Shown here one piece after another: positions 51,704 to 62,019 of a stretch of DNA of 64,000 nt. The DNA is taken from assembly GCF_032925565.1 (NCBI RefSeq), contig NZ_CP136708.1:868001-932000 (forward strand). The letters are read 5' to 3'. Numbering within the stretch: position 1 is the first letter of the stretch; every line of letters begins with the position of its first letter. The notes below the pieces were generated by a model. That model was not told the origin of the DNA. It saw nothing but the letters and a program-made list of their open reading frames with translations, and ran no database searches. A program made the position numbers and the translations under genes. Origin of the DNA: Alteromonas sp. CI.11.F.A3 (lineage in GTDB: Bacteria > Pseudomonadota > Gammaproteobacteria > Enterobacterales > Alteromonadaceae).

Positions 51704-53530
51704 ATGTCACAACAATCGAACAATCCATCGGCTACTGGTGCCGTATTAAATGAACAACAGTTCAATGCAATTACCCAAGCAATTTCTGGGTTAAACCGTG
51801 ATCAACTGACTTGGATCAGTGGGTATGCTGCCGGTATGGCCGCTGCACAAGGCGGCGCCGTTGCGGCAACTGCTGACAGTGCAGTAGCACCTGCGCAGAC
51901 TGATGCCCCTACGCTTACTATTTTATTCGGTTCACAAACCGGTAATGCGAAAGGCGTGGCACAGCAATGTCAGGCTAAAGCGGAAGAAGCGGGTTTTAAC
52001 TCTACGTTAGTTAGCATGGCAGATTACAAACCTCGTTCGCTTAAAGCTGAAACCCACGTGGCGCTATTTGTTAGTACCCATGGTGAAGGCGATGCGCCAG
52101 ATGATGCAATCGAGTTGCATGAATTTGTTAACGGCAAGAAAGCACCTAAATTGAATAACACTAAATATGCGGTGTTAGGACTAGGTGATAGCAGCTACGA
52201 ATTCTTCTGCCAAACGGGCAAAGACTTCGATGAACGCCTAGGTAAACTGGGTGGTACCGAGTTGGTTGCGCGTGCCGATTGCGATGTTGACTATGAAGCC
52301 CAAGCTGAAAGTTGGTTGAACGATTTAATTGCATCCCTTAAGGATGACTTTAGTGCAGCAGCGCCTGCTGCCCAAGCGGTTCAAACCGGCTCGGCGGTTC
52401 AAGGTGCACCTGAGCAAGCGTATACTAAAAAAGCGCCTTTCACCGCGACCTTGCTTGATGCTCAAAAAATTACCGGCCGTGATTCAGTAAAAGACATTCG
52501 TCATATTGAAATTAGCCTAGAAGACTCTGGTATCACCTATAAAGCAGGTGATGCATTAGGCGTGTGGTTTAAAAATGCGCCAAGCCTTGTTGAAGCGTTC
52601 ATAGACACGCTTTCTCTTGATGGCGATGCAGAAGTGACGGTTGCTGATGCAACGCTCACGTTGCGTGAAGCACTAAGTAGCAAGCTTGAGCTTACGCTGA
52701 GCTACCCTAACTTCATTAAAGCCTATCAAGCAGCTACAGGTTCAGAAAGCTTAGCTGCGATGATGGAAGATAAAGCGAAACTACGTACCTACATGGCAGA
52801 GCGTCAATTGATTGATATTGTGCGTGACCATCCGGGCAGCTTAACTGCGCAACAACTTGTTGAAGCATTTCGACCGCTCACACCACGCTTGTACTCTATT
52901 GCATCTAGCCAAACCGAAGTTGAAGATGAAGTTCATCTAACGGTCGCTCACGTAGACTATGAGGCCTTTGGTCATCGTCACCAAGGCGGTGCGTCTGGTT
53001 TCTTGTGTGAGTATTTAGAAGAAAACGGTGAAGTAGACGTGTTTGTTGAAAACAACGATCACTTCCGCTTACCTGATGATGCCAATACACCAGTCATTAT
53101 GGTTGGCCCAGGTACCGGTATCGCGCCATTCAGAGCATTCATGCAAGAGCGTGATGCACAAGATGCTGAAGGTAAGAATTGGTTATTCTTCGGTAACCCA
53201 CATTTCACGCAAGACTTCTTGTATCAAGTGGAATGGCAAGGCTACGTCAAAGACGGCCTGCTAGATAAAATTACGTTGGCTTTCTCTCGCGACCAAGAAG
53301 AGAAAGTGTATGTGCAGCACCGTTTGCTCGAGCATGGTAAAGAAGTGTACGAATGGCTTCAGCAAGGCGCACATTTTTATGTGTGTGGCGATGCTATGTA
53401 CATGGCGAAAGATGTAGAAAACGCACTTATCAGTATTGTGCAACAGTACGGCGAAAAATCAGAAGCCGATGCGAAAGCGTACTTAGTTGAATTACGCAAA
53501 GCGAAACGTTACCAGAAGGATGTCTATTAA
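51704..53530 (+). CDS. cysJ: Sulfite reductase flavoprotein subunit
   Basis: 608 residues. The flavodoxin-like FMN domain holds [31 protein letters not shown] and [16 protein letters not shown] (about 70-210). After a linker the FAD domain has [11 protein letters not shown], and the NADPH domain has [19 protein letters not shown], ending with the conserved KRYQKDVY. With CysI it reduces sulfite to sulfide with NADPH in cysteine synthesis. The stop overlaps the cysI start (TAATG). It is the first gene of cysJIH, with the probable CysB-regulated promoter upstream. Confidence 0.96.
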   Translation: MSQQSNNPSATGAVLNEQQFNAITQAISGLNRDQLTWISGYAAGMAAAQGGAVAATADSAVAPAQTDAPTLTILFGSQTGNAKGVAQQCQAKAEEAGFNSTLVSMADYKPRSLKAETHVALFVSTHGEGDAPDDAIELHEFVNGKKAPKLNNTKYAVLGLGDSSYEFFCQTGKDFDERLGKLGGTELVARADCDVDYEAQAESWLNDLIASLKDDFSAAAPAAQAVQTGSAVQGAPEQAYTKKAPFTATLLDAQKITGRDSVKDIRHIEISLEDSGITYKAGDALGVWFKNAPSLVEAFIDTLSLDGDAEVTVADATLTLREALSSKLELTLSYPNFIKAYQAATGSESLAAMMEDKAKLRTYMAERQLIDIVRDHPGSLTAQQLVEAFRPLTPRLYSIASSQTEVEDEVHLTVAHVDYEAFGHRHQGGASGFLCEYLEENGEVDVFVENNDHFRLPDDANTPVIMVGPGTGIAPFRAFMQERDAQDAEGKNWLFFGNPHFTQDFLYQVEWQGYVKDGLLDKITLAFSRDQEEKVYVQHRLLEHGKEVYEWLQQGAHFYVCGDAMYMAKDVENALISIVQQYGEKSEADAKAYLVELRKAKRYQKDVY

Positions 53531-55248
53531 TGAGCAATGAAAAATCACCATTTATCGTTGAGGGCAAACTGGCTGACAACGAGCGCTTAAAGCGTGAAAG
53601 TAATAACTTACGCGGCACTATCGAAACCGATTTAAAAGACGATTTAACCGGTGGGTTCACGGCGGATAACTTCCAACTTATTCGCTTCCACGGAATGTAC
53701 CAGCAAGACGACCGCGATATTCGCGGCGAGCGTGCTAAGCAAAAACTAGAGCCATTACACAACGTAATGCTACGTGCCCGTTTACCAGGTGGGGTTATTA
53801 CCCCTGACCAATGGTTAGCTATCGACAAGTTTGCCGCCGATCACACTATGTACGGCAGTATTCGTCTTACTACCCGTCAAACGTTCCAGTTTCACGGTGT
53901 ATTAAAGCCAAAAATTAAGTCGATGCACCAAATGCTTAATAAAGCAGGTATCGACTCTATTGCTACTGCTGGTGACGTAAACCGAAACGTACTTTGTACC
54001 TCTAATCCAGTTGAGTCTGCTTTACACGTTGAAGCGTACGCGTGGGCTAAGAAGATAAGCGAGCACTTACTTCCTAAAACCCGTGCTTATGCTGAAATTT
54101 GGCTAGATGGCGAAAGAGTGGAAACCACTGAAAAGCCAGTAGAACCAATTTTAGGTGACAATTACTTACCTCGTAAGTTTAAAACCACCGTAGTTATTCC
54201 ACCGCAAAACGATGTAGATGTTCACGCGAATGATCTTAACTTTGTGGCCATTGCTGAAAACGGCAAGCTGATTGGTTTTAACGTACTAGTGGGCGGCGGC
54301 CTAGCCATGACTCATGGCGATAAGAGCACCTTCCCACGTAAAGCCAGTGACTTTGGTTTTATTGGTTTGGACGACACATTAGCCGTTGCAGCAGCAGTGG
54401 TGACTACCCAGCGCGATTGGGGTAACCGTGTTAACCGCAAAAACGCCAAAACCAAATACACACTAGAACGTGTAGGCGTAGATAACTTTAAGGCCGAAGT
54501 AGAGAAACGTGCAGGCGTGACCTTTGGCGAAACCCGTCCTTATGAATTTACAACCCGTGGCGATAGCTTCGGCTGGGTTGAAGGCATAGACGGCAAATAC
54601 CACTTAACCCTATTTATCGAAAACGGCCGAATTTTAGATTATCCGGGCAAAACCTTAAAAACAGGGTGTGCTGAGATTGCAAAAATTCATACTGGCGACT
54701 TCCGCTTAACCGCGAATCAGAACCTGATTGTGGCGGGTGTACCAGCAGAAGATAAAGAAAAGATTGAAGCTTTGGCCCGAGAGCATGGCCTTATTGCGCC
54801 AGAGATTTCAAACCAACGTCTTGATTCTATGGCTTGTGTTGCATTGCCAACATGCCCGTTAGCGATGGCCGAAGCTGAGCGCTACTTGCCTGATGCGGTG
54901 ACTGAGCTTGAAGGTTTACTAATTAAGCATGGCTTAGCGGATGACAGTATTATTTTCCGTGTAACAGGCTGCCCGAATGGGTGTGGTCGCGCCATGTTGG
55001 CCGAAGTTGGTTTAGTGGGTAAAGGCCCAGGAAAATATAATTTCCACTTAGGTGGCGATCGTGAAGGAACGCGTATTCCTAAGATGTATCGTGAAAACAT
55101 CAGTGAACAAGAAATTATGGCCGAACTTGATTCATTAATTGGCAAGTGGGCGAAAGAGCGTAACGGTAACGAATCGTTCGGTGATTATGTTATTCGCGCT
55201 GAAATTGTCGCACCCGTTGTCGATTCAGCTAGAGACTTTTATGAGTAA
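53530..55248 (+). CDS. cysI: Sulfite reductase hemoprotein subunit
   Basis: 572 residues. The four cluster ligands are Cys436, Cys442, Cys481 and Cys485 (ACVALPTCP and GCPNGCG), which hold the 4Fe-4S centre coupled to siroheme. The siroheme and sulfite region [10 protein letters not shown] and the arginine- and lysine-rich R.TTR motif are present. It makes the six-electron step from sulfite to sulfide. The start overlaps cysJ by one base, and the stop overlaps cysH by 8. Confidence 0.97.
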   Translation: MSNEKSPFIVEGKLADNERLKRESNNLRGTIETDLKDDLTGGFTADNFQLIRFHGMYQQDDRDIRGERAKQKLEPLHNVMLRARLPGGVITPDQWLAIDKFAADHTMYGSIRLTTRQTFQFHGVLKPKIKSMHQMLNKAGIDSIATAGDVNRNVLCTSNPVESALHVEAYAWAKKISEHLLPKTRAYAEIWLDGERVETTEKPVEPILGDNYLPRKFKTTVVIPPQNDVDVHANDLNFVAIAENGKLIGFNVLVGGGLAMTHGDKSTFPRKASDFGFIGLDDTLAVAAAVVTTQRDWGNRVNRKNAKTKYTLERVGVDNFKAEVEKRAGVTFGETRPYEFTTRGDSFGWVEGIDGKYHLTLFIENGRILDYPGKTLKTGCAEIAKIHTGDFRLTANQNLIVAGVPAEDKEKIEALAREHGLIAPEISNQRLDSMACVALPTCPLAMAEAERYLPDAVTELEGLLIKHGLADDSIIFRVTGCPNGCGRAMLAEVGLVGKGPGKYNFHLGGDREGTRIPKMYRENISEQEIMAELDSLIGKWAKERNGNESFGDYVIRAEIVAPVVDSARDFYE

Positions 55249-55987
55249 TTCGACGCTACTTAATAGCAGTCCGCTAACACTTGATATCAGCAAGGAAGCC
55301 CTTGCCGATATCAATGTTGAACTGGAAGAGATGAGTGCTCAGGCCCGCGTGGCGTGGGCGCTTGAAAACTTACCTGACAGTCACATTGTGTCATCAAGCT
55401 TTGGTGCCCAATCTGCGGTTATGCTACACATGCTTACCCAAGCTAAGCCAGATATTCCCGTGGTATTAACGGATACGGGCTATTTGTTTCCTGAAACCTA
55501 CAAGTTTATTGACGAGTTGAAAGACGCATTGAATTTGAACTTGCACGTGTATAACGCAGATATTTCATCTGCGTGGCAAGAAGCTCGCTTTGGTCGATTA
55601 TGGGAGCAAGGTGTTGAAGGCATTGAGCAGTACAACCGAATGAACAAGGTTGAACCTATGCAACGTGCTTTGAAAGAACTTAACGCAGGTACGTGGTTTG
55701 CCGGTTTACGCCGTAGCCAATCTGATACCCGCGGTAAGTTACCTGTGCTTCAAAAGGTGGGCAGTCAGTTTAAGCTCTATCCTATTATTGATTGGAGCAA
55801 CAAAGACCTGCACTACTATTTGAAAGAGCATGGTCTGTCTTATCATCCTTTGTGGGATGAAGGCTATGTATCTATTGGCGATTGGCATACCACGCAATCA
55901 TTGCAAGAAGGCATGAGTGAACAAGATACGCGTTTCTTCGGGCTTAAGCGTGAATGTGGGTTGCACGAGTTTGGTGACGGTATTTAA
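55241..55987 (+). CDS. cysH: Phosphoadenylyl-sulfate (PAPS) reductase
   Basis: 248 residues from ATG 55241; the frame further upstream is inside cys[16 protein letters not shown] is the nucleotide loop, [12 protein letters not shown] the PAPS-binding segment, and the C-terminal ECGLHEFG holds the single redox Cys of PAPS (not APS) reductases, which lack the 4Fe-4S CC..C motif. It reduces PAPS to sulfite using thioredoxin. It overlaps cysI by 8 bases (ATGAGTAA). Confidence 0.95.
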   Translation: MSNSTLLNSSPLTLDISKEALADINVELEEMSAQARVAWALENLPDSHIVSSSFGAQSAVMLHMLTQAKPDIPVVLTDTGYLFPETYKFIDELKDALNLNLHVYNADISSAWQEARFGRLWEQGVEGIEQYNRMNKVEPMQRALKELNAGTWFAGLRRSQSDTRGKLPVLQKVGSQFKLYPIIDWSNKDLHYYLKEHGLSYHPLWDEGYVSIGDWHTTQSLQEGMSEQDTRFFGLKRECGLHEFGDGI

Positions 55988-55999
55988 CCTGTCACTCCG

Positions 56000-56034
56000 T
56001 TCGCCTAGCTCACCTAAATAGTGAGACTGGCGAA
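56000..56034 (+). terminator. Possible terminator hairpin after cysH
   Basis: TTCGCC (56000-56005) pairs with GGCGAA (56029-56034), and CTCAC (56009-56013) with GTGAG (56021-56025). No T run follows, so it is weak as a terminator. Confidence 0.4.
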
Positions 56035-56035
56035 G

Positions 56036-56077
56036 CGGGTCTAAATTGGCTGGTCTAAAAAGGCCGGTCTAAAAAAT
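56036..56077. repeat. Three tandem 14-bp repeats
   Basis: C(G/T/C)GGTCTAAA units at 56036-56049, 56050-56063 and 56064-56077, differing at a few bases. They lie between cysH and the TIGR03899 gene, reaching its stop codon. Confidence 0.6.
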
Positions 56078-56988
56078 TAATGAATATTAAAGACTTCGCT
56101 TAATACGCCCTTGAGTGCCGATAAATAAGCTGGGTTTTGTTTTCGTGGTACAAGCTTATAAAGCTCGCTACCTACTGCGGTAAATTTAAAATACACCAAG
56201 GCCACACCTGGCTGCTTACTTTCTAGTGTGAATTGTTCTGCACCACAGCGCCATCTTGTTTGTTGGCCTTCTGCATATTCACCGCTTTCTATCTCGCTGG
56301 CATAAAGTAGCTTCATATCTTGAAGCGCCAGTAAATCTGGATAGGAAAGGCCCACAGAGGCTAAATTTAGTTGTTCTGGAACGGCACGTTTGAAAAACGA
56401 CAGTATGCCTTTTTTCCTATGGAAACCGACTAAAATACGAGGGATGGTATCGAGTTGCCGTCTACTGGCTATACTGACGGCCTTCGCAAAGACTTTCGCG
56501 TCTCTGTGAGTAAGCAATTTTAGCATTTGTAAACTGCGAAGAGAAAAGCTGCCGGGTTTACTTACCTCAACGGCAAAAATCTTGCCCCAAAGCTCCTGCA
56601 TTCCTGGACTGTGGATCTCTTCTGCCATGTTGCTAAAGGCAAAAAACCAATCTGGATCAAGTCCATCGCTTTCCGATTCGGTTATAGTTACATTTAGTGC
56701 TATATTTAAGACAGCTTGAAGGTTTGCAGCTTTTTGTAATTCAATTATCTGCTTTCTTCGTTCTAACGTGTTTCGTTGGCTTTTCGGATCTTTGGCCATT
56801 GAAGGAGAAATGCCGACACGAGAGAACCAAGAGAGTATCTTTTGCCGTACAAAGTGTGTCGGTGTATCTTGTTGCACGTTTTGAGTCGCACTTTGGTTTG
56901 GATTATCGGTACGGTTAGCCTGCGATGGTTCAGTAGGGCGCTTGGTCTTAGGAAGTGAACTGGTATAAGGATCAGGGGTTATCTTCAT
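56077..56988 (-). CDS. TIGR03899 family protein
   Basis: 303 residues, no signal or TM. A disordered N-terminus (Thr/Pro/Ser/Gln, 1-45) leads into a helical core: FVRQKILSWFSRVGISPSMAKDPKSQRNTLERRKQIIELQKAANLQAVLNIALN, then DPDWFFAFSNMAEEIHSPGMQELWGKIFAVEV, which is shared with the DUF2806/TIGR03899 group. No function is known for this family. It is monocistronic and convergent with cysH. Confidence 0.78.
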   Translation of the reverse strand: MKITPDPYTSSLPKTKRPTEPSQANRTDNPNQSATQNVQQDTPTHFVRQKILSWFSRVGISPSMAKDPKSQRNTLERRKQIIELQKAANLQAVLNIALNVTITESESDGLDPDWFFAFSNMAEEIHSPGMQELWGKIFAVEVSKPGSFSLRSLQMLKLLTHRDAKVFAKAVSIASRRQLDTIPRILVGFHRKKGILSFFKRAVPEQLNLASVGLSYPDLLALQDMKLLYASEIESGEYAEGQQTRWRCGAEQFTLESKQPGVALVYFKFTAVGSELYKLVPRKQNPAYLSALKGVLSEVFNIH

Positions 56989-57123
56989 TTTAATATGTAG
57001 ATTGCCATTAAAAGCATAAACAATAGGTTACCACTATTGCATTGCAGTATCGATTTAGCAATTCTGATAAGCAGCGTACAGTCAAAAAGTATGTGTTAGT
57101 CAGTGACGAGGGTTTAAGCAGTT

Positions 57124-59358
57124 ATGTCGGCAACGGATTACGATAATGATGAACTTATCTTCTTAGATGATGATGGAAGTTCTGATATCGACACTACAAT
57201 CTACAAGGAATGGAATATTCTCATCGTTGATGACGACGAGGAGATTCATACCGTTACGCGACTCGCGCTCTCAGACCTTATTGTAAATGATAGAAAGCTC
57301 AATTTCCTTCATGCCTATTCGGCTAAAGAAGCTAAAACGTTATTACACGATTACGGTAAAACCATAGCTATTATTCTACTGGATGTTGTCATGGAAACTG
57401 ACGACGCTGGTTTCGATGTTGTGCGTTATATTCGCGAATCTATGGGGCTAACCGAGCCACGTATTGTCTTAAGAACAGGGCAACCTGGTTACGCACCTGA
57501 AGAAGAGGTGATTAAGCTTTACGATATTAACGATTACAAAACAAAGACTGAACTTACCCGCGCTAAACTGATGACCACAGTTATCTCTTCTCTGCGCTCT
57601 TATCAGCAAATAATGACAATCAATCAAAACCGTGTTGGTTTAGAAAAAATCATCACCTCGTCGGCCAATTTATTTGAAGAGCATTCGGTTAAAGGGTTTT
57701 GCGAAGGGGTTGTTACCCAAATTAGTTCGTTGATTGGATTGGATGCTGAAGGGCTTGTTTGCGCTAGGGCGGGTTCGGTTTTAGATAAAGACGACAACGG
57801 TGTGTATGTCTTAGGAGCAGCAGGCGAATATGCTTCTTTCATCAATGAATCTATTGAAAACATTAACAACAGTGAAATTTCCGAGCAAGTAGGTCGTTGC
57901 CTTCGCCTTAAACGTCATATTTTCGAATCCGATTCATCTGTGCTGTATATCAACCGTTCTGGATTTGAAGCGGCAGTATACGTGAATATGGTAAGTGAAA
58001 TTACTAATTTAGACAAAAGCTTATTAGAGGTGTTTCTATCCAGCATTTCGGTTGGCTATGAAAACGTAAACTTGTTTCACCAGTTAAGAAATGCCGCCTT
58101 TAGGGATTGGCTTACGCGACTTCCTAACCGTAATGAATTTATTAATATGCTCGATAAACCGCATATTTTTGCCTGCGAGAACTGTTCGGTCGCGCTTATT
58201 GATGTAAACCACTTTTCAGACATTAACGATGGTTTAGGCCAAGAGGCTGGAAACGAGCTTTTGCGTGCTATCAGTGATAGGTTTCAAGCTTGCTTCGATG
58301 ACTCGGTAAAAATCGGGCGCATTGGTGCGGATGTGTTTGGGCTTATTGGGCCTTCCAATGTGGTTAACCCAGACAATATCAATTCATTGTTTCAATCGTC
58401 GTTTAAAGTTAGCGACCATACCTTACCGGTCAGTGTGACGATTGGGCTATGTCAGCTTGATGACAAACGAAATATTGGCTTAGAAATTTTAAAACGCATT
58501 AATATTGCATTAAACCGCGCGAAAAAGAACATCAGCGATAACTTCGAATATTTTGCGAAAGACATTGAAGACAAAACGACGTGGCGCCTTGAAATGATCC
58601 GTCGCTTACGTAGCGACTTCATGGCACGTAAGCTGGAGTTATGGTTTCAACCGCAAGTAGACTTAGTCAGTGAAAAAGTGGTTGGCATGGAAGGTTTGCT
58701 GCGTTGGCCTGATGGCAATAATGGCTATATTTCTCCTGCGGTGTTTGTCCCTCTGGCTGAGTATTCAGGTTTAATTGTTGATATTGGTGAGTGGGTGCTA
58801 GAAGAAGCGTGCCATCGTTTAAAAGATTTAAAAGAGGCAAATTTCGGCGATTTACGAGTTGCGGTAAATATATCAATGCCTCAATTCAGAGATAGATCTT
58901 TTGTTAATAAAGTACTTGGCACTATTAGCTCATCTGAATGCGATCCAAGTCTACTTGAGTTAGAAATAACAGAAAGTGTGGTGATGGATGAACCGCAAAT
59001 TGTAATAGATGCCCTTAGAACGTTAAAAGAACATGGCGTAGCCATAGCAATAGACGACTTCGGTACAGGGTTTTCGTCTATGAGTTACTTGCAGCAACTT
59101 CCGCTAGATCGTTTAAAAGTCGACCGCTCGTTTATCCGAGACATTGAACCGGGTAAAAGTGCAGTGCTTGCCGAGACCATTGTGACCTTAGGAAACAAAT
59201 TAGGACTACTCACTATTGCTGAAGGAATTGAAACCAAAGAGCAAGCTGAGTATATGATTGAATTGGGTTGTAACGAAGCGCAAGGTTTCTTCTACGCTAA
59301 ACCCATGCCATTTAGTGAATTGATGGATTACCTTGTGTCCCACAAAGACGCGAACTAA
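57124..59358 (+). CDS. Response regulator with DUF3369, degenerate GGDEF and EAL
   Basis: 744 residues. REC domain: DDD (36-38), phospho-acceptor Asp87 (IILLDVVM) and Lys139 or Lys141 near NDYKTKTEL. The DUF3369 region (about 160-320) follows, then GGDEF with GADVF at 401-405 (catalytic Gly-Gly-Asp-Glu lost) and EAL with EGL (523-525), NISM, EITES, DDFGTGFSS, KVDRSF and AEGIE. This predicts a two-component-controlled c-di-GMP phosphodiesterase. No adjacent histidine kinase is visible, so the partner is elsewhere. Cytoplasmic. Confidence 0.92.
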   Translation: MSATDYDNDELIFLDDDGSSDIDTTIYKEWNILIVDDDEEIHTVTRLALSDLIVNDRKLNFLHAYSAKEAKTLLHDYGKTIAIILLDVVMETDDAGFDVVRYIRESMGLTEPRIVLRTGQPGYAPEEEVIKLYDINDYKTKTELTRAKLMTTVISSLRSYQQIMTINQNRVGLEKIITSSANLFEEHSVKGFCEGVVTQISSLIGLDAEGLVCARAGSVLDKDDNGVYVLGAAGEYASFINESIENINNSEISEQVGRCLRLKRHIFESDSSVLYINRSGFEAAVYVNMVSEITNLDKSLLEVFLSSISVGYENVNLFHQLRNAAFRDWLTRLPNRNEFINMLDKPHIFACENCSVALIDVNHFSDINDGLGQEAGNELLRAISDRFQACFDDSVKIGRIGADVFGLIGPSNVVNPDNINSLFQSSFKVSDHTLPVSVTIGLCQLDDKRNIGLEILKRINIALNRAKKNISDNFEYFAKDIEDKTTWRLEMIRRLRSDFMARKLELWFQPQVDLVSEKVVGMEGLLRWPDGNNGYISPAVFVPLAEYSGLIVDIGEWVLEEACHRLKDLKEANFGDLRVAVNISMPQFRDRSFVNKVLGTISSSECDPSLLELEITESVVMDEPQIVIDALRTLKEHGVAIAIDDFGTGFSSMSYLQQLPLDRLKVDRSFIRDIEPGKSAVLAETIVTLGNKLGLLTIAEGIETKEQAEYMIELGCNEAQGFFYAKPMPFSELMDYLVSHKDAN

Positions 59359-59362
59359 CGAT

Positions 59363-59941
59363 TTACTTTAGTAGTGGAGTTAAGCGCTCTACCACGTGAG
59401 GTAAATACTCAGATTCAAACCAAGGGTGCTGTGCAAGCCAGCGGTTGTTTCTACCAGACGGGTGGGGCAGCACAGCAAACCTCTCATCACAATTGTTCTT
59501 TATAGCGTCTGTTAATGTTCGGTACTCAGGTAAGTAATATTGCTGGGCATATCTACCGACAAGTAAGATTAATTCTGGTTGTATGGCGTTTAACATCCTA
59601 TTGTGCCAAGTGGGGGCGCATTCTTTTCTAGGTGGTGCATCAGCCCCATTTTTGTAGCCAGGAAAGCAAAATCCCATAGGCATAATGGCTAATTTGCTTT
59701 CATCGTAAAACGTTGTAGTATCGATATGTAGCCACTGCCTCAGCCTTTCACCACTTTTATCGCTGAAGGCTTTCGTGTTTTTATGTGCGATCAGGCCAGG
59801 CGCTTGACCAATTAGGACAACCTTTGCCTGTGACCCAATAGAGAAAATTGGGTTTACGCCATAGGGAAGGTGTTCAATACACAACGAACACTGTTTCGCC
59901 TCTTGTACTAAATTATCAAAAATAATCGCCGAATTAGTCAT
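59363..59941 (-). CDS. Uracil-DNA glycosylase family protein
   Basis: 192 residues. QCSLCIEHLPYGVNPIFSIGSQAKVVLIGQAPGLIAHKNTKAFSDKSGERLRQWL carries the family-type active-site loop GQAPG, and VLPHPSGRNNRWL the C-terminal HPSGRN motif. It is short and of the UDG-like superfamily of unclear specificity; uracil excision is a guess. A CxxC-like pair in QCSLC could suggest a metal cluster, as in family 4/5 enzymes, but the other cysteines are not obvious. It is convergent with the response-regulator gene, 4 bases apart. Confidence 0.8.
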   Translation of the reverse strand: MTNSAIIFDNLVQEAKQCSLCIEHLPYGVNPIFSIGSQAKVVLIGQAPGLIAHKNTKAFSDKSGERLRQWLHIDTTTFYDESKLAIMPMGFCFPGYKNGADAPPRKECAPTWHNRMLNAIQPELILLVGRYAQQYYLPEYRTLTDAIKNNCDERFAVLPHPSGRNNRWLAQHPWFESEYLPHVVERLTPLLK

Positions 59942-60056
59942 ATTATTTCACTTTGTAATATTGCTGTCATATTCCCATGATCCGATTTGACATTAAAACG
60001 TATATACATTATTATTTGATCATCGCAGTAATGAACTGCAGAACAGGAGATAAACC

Positions 60057-60371
60057 ATGCGTAAAGTAGTACTAGGATTAACCTTAATGTCCGTCTTTGG
60101 TATTGCGCATGCGGGCTCTGGCGAAAACCAGCTTTTCGATTGTATGGACGCAAAATCGTTCGAATTGAATAATGAATGTATAGCTGAAAACATCAATAAC
60201 AACATTCATTTCCGTGATGCACAAACTGAATTGGTAAATGTTGCCAGCGAAAGTCTTGGAGACTACGCAACTGCAACAATGACATTTGACCAAGAAAAGA
60301 TGCAGATCGATATCGTAGCACATAGAGATGCGCTTTCAGCGCTAAATACTCTGGCTGCAAACCGAGATTAA
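60057..60371 (+). CDS. Small exported protein, unknown
   Basis: 104 residues with a signal peptide (LGLTLMSVFGIAHA). The mature part is acidic and Asn-rich (FDCMDAKSFELNNECIAENINNN) with one Cys pair that may form a disulfide. AGGAG is well placed before the ATG, and a strong terminator follows. No family recognised. Confidence 0.68.
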   Translation: MRKVVLGLTLMSVFGIAHAGSGENQLFDCMDAKSFELNNECIAENINNNIHFRDAQTELVNVASESLGDYATATMTFDQEKMQIDIVAHRDALSALNTLAANRD

Positions 60372-60379
60372 TCGCACTA

Positions 60380-60410
60380 AAAAAAACCGGCACTAGGTGC
60401 CGGTTTTTTT
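60380..60410 (+). terminator. Bidirectional terminator
   Basis: AAAAAACCGGCAC, TAG, GTGCCGGTTTTTTT. Between the small exported protein (+) and sthA (-). Confidence 0.92.
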
Positions 60411-60424
60411 GTGCCCAAATTTCC

Positions 60425-61852
60425 TTAAAATATTCTATTTAGCCCATTAATTGCTGCTACACGATAAGCTTCGGCCATAGTTGGATAATTAAAGGTCGTA
60501 TTCACAAAGTAGTCGATAGTATTTCCTTCGCCCTTTTGCTGCATAATTGCTTGTCCAATGTGTACAATTTCTGACGCACGCTCTCCAAAACAATGAATAC
60601 CCAAGACTTTCTTAGTTTCTCTATGAAATAGAATTTTTAAACTACCAACCTGTGTTGACGCAATCTGCGCGCGCGCCAAATGTTTAAACTGGGCTCTACC
60701 CACTTCGTAAGGTATTTTTGCGGCGGTAAGCTCTTGTTCGGTTTTTCCAACCGAACTAATCTCTGGAATGGTATAAATACCAGTGGGAATATCAGCCACC
60801 AATGCGGTGTGTGTCGTGGCCCCTAACATGGCTTCAGCGGCAAATCGGCCTTGATTATAGGCAGCAGAGGCTAAGCTTGGGTATCCGATAACGTCGCCTA
60901 CGGCAAAGATGTTATCTACTTGAGTTTGGTATTTCTCATTGACGCTGAGTTGACCTCGATTATCTGCTTTTAGGCCAATGGTCTCTAAACCTAGCATGTC
61001 AGTATTACCGGTGCGGCCGTTGGCAAACAACAAGCAATCAGCTTTCATTCGTTTACCTGACTCTAGGTTTAATACTACGCTGTCTTCTTTACCTTCCACC
61101 GACTTATAGGTTTCGTTATGTCTAATAAGTACGCCGTTGTTCCATAGGTGGTAACTAAGCGCATCTGAAATTTCGGTATCAAGGAAAGAAAGAAGTCTGT
61201 CTCGCATATTTACGAGGTCGACTTTTACGCCCATGCCGCGAAAGATGCTGGCGTATTCTGACCCAATAACACCTGCACCGTAGATAATGATGGATTTAGG
61301 ATCGTGATCAAGAGACAAAATAGTGTCTGAGTTATAAATTCTAGGATGATCAAAATCGATATCGGGTGGTGTGTAGGGGCGCGAACCCGTAGCAATAGCA
61401 ATTTGCGCTGCCGTTAAAATATCTTTCGAACCATCATCACGGACTATCTGTAAGGTATTGGCATCAAGGAAGCTAGCTTCACCGTGGTACAAGTTAACGC
61501 GGTTTCTATCATAAAACGACGATCTAAGACGAGTCTGACTTTTTACCACGCCACTGGCGTGATGCATAATTTCTGCAAAAGTGAGACTTCGGCTTAAATG
61601 ATTGTCTGCAAAAAGGGGGGAGTTGTTATATTCAATTAAGCGGCTAACGGAGTGCCTTAACGCTTTAGACGGAATAGTACCCCAATGCGTACATCCACCT
61701 CCCACCGCTTCATACCTTTCTACTACGGCGACTTTCTTGCCAGCTTTAGCCAATTGCATGGCTACACCTTCGCCCCCAGGTCCTGTACCTATAACAATGG
61801 CATCGTATTGGTAAGAAGGGGTTACTGGTTTATCTTTTTGCTTTGTCGCCAT
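60425..61852 (-). CDS. sthA: Soluble pyridine nucleotide transhydrogenase
   Basis: 475 residues. FAD-binding [14 protein letters not shown] (about 21-34), [16 protein letters not shown] (single Cys variant of the disulfide-reductase active site, as in SthA), NAD(P) motif [38 protein letters not shown], and a C-terminal dimer domain ending [10 protein letters not shown]. It moves hydride between NADPH and NAD+ and balances the two pools. AGGA precedes the ATG. Monocistronic. Confidence 0.95.
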   Translation of the reverse strand: MATKQKDKPVTPSYQYDAIVIGTGPGGEGVAMQLAKAGKKVAVVERYEAVGGGCTHWGTIPSKALRHSVSRLIEYNNSPLFADNHLSRSLTFAEIMHHASGVVKSQTRLRSSFYDRNRVNLYHGEASFLDANTLQIVRDDGSKDILTAAQIAIATGSRPYTPPDIDFDHPRIYNSDTILSLDHDPKSIIIYGAGVIGSEYASIFRGMGVKVDLVNMRDRLLSFLDTEISDALSYHLWNNGVLIRHNETYKSVEGKEDSVVLNLESGKRMKADCLLFANGRTGNTDMLGLETIGLKADNRGQLSVNEKYQTQVDNIFAVGDVIGYPSLASAAYNQGRFAAEAMLGATTHTALVADIPTGIYTIPEISSVGKTEQELTAAKIPYEVGRAQFKHLARAQIASTQVGSLKILFHRETKKVLGIHCFGERASEIVHIGQAIMQQKGEGNTIDYFVNTTFNYPTMAEAYRVAAINGLNRIF

Positions 61853-61960
61853 AACTACATCCTATTTTTGAGTGGCCGCTTATGTCGTAAAATAACTATT
61901 ACTTATATTCTACGTTACTGGGTTTGTAACACTAACTCTAGTGCTAATCGCCAAATAAAC

Positions 61961-61994
61961 AAAACCCACATGTGCAAAGCGCATGTGGGTTTTT
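61961..61994 (-). terminator. Terminator after the desaturase gene
   Basis: AAAACCCACATG (61961-61972) pairs with CATGTGGGTTTT (61982-61993), flanked by A and T runs; on the minus strand it follows the desaturase stop. Confidence 0.9.
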
Positions 61995-62019
61995 AAATAA
62001 AGCGGGTGGAGCCAATAAT

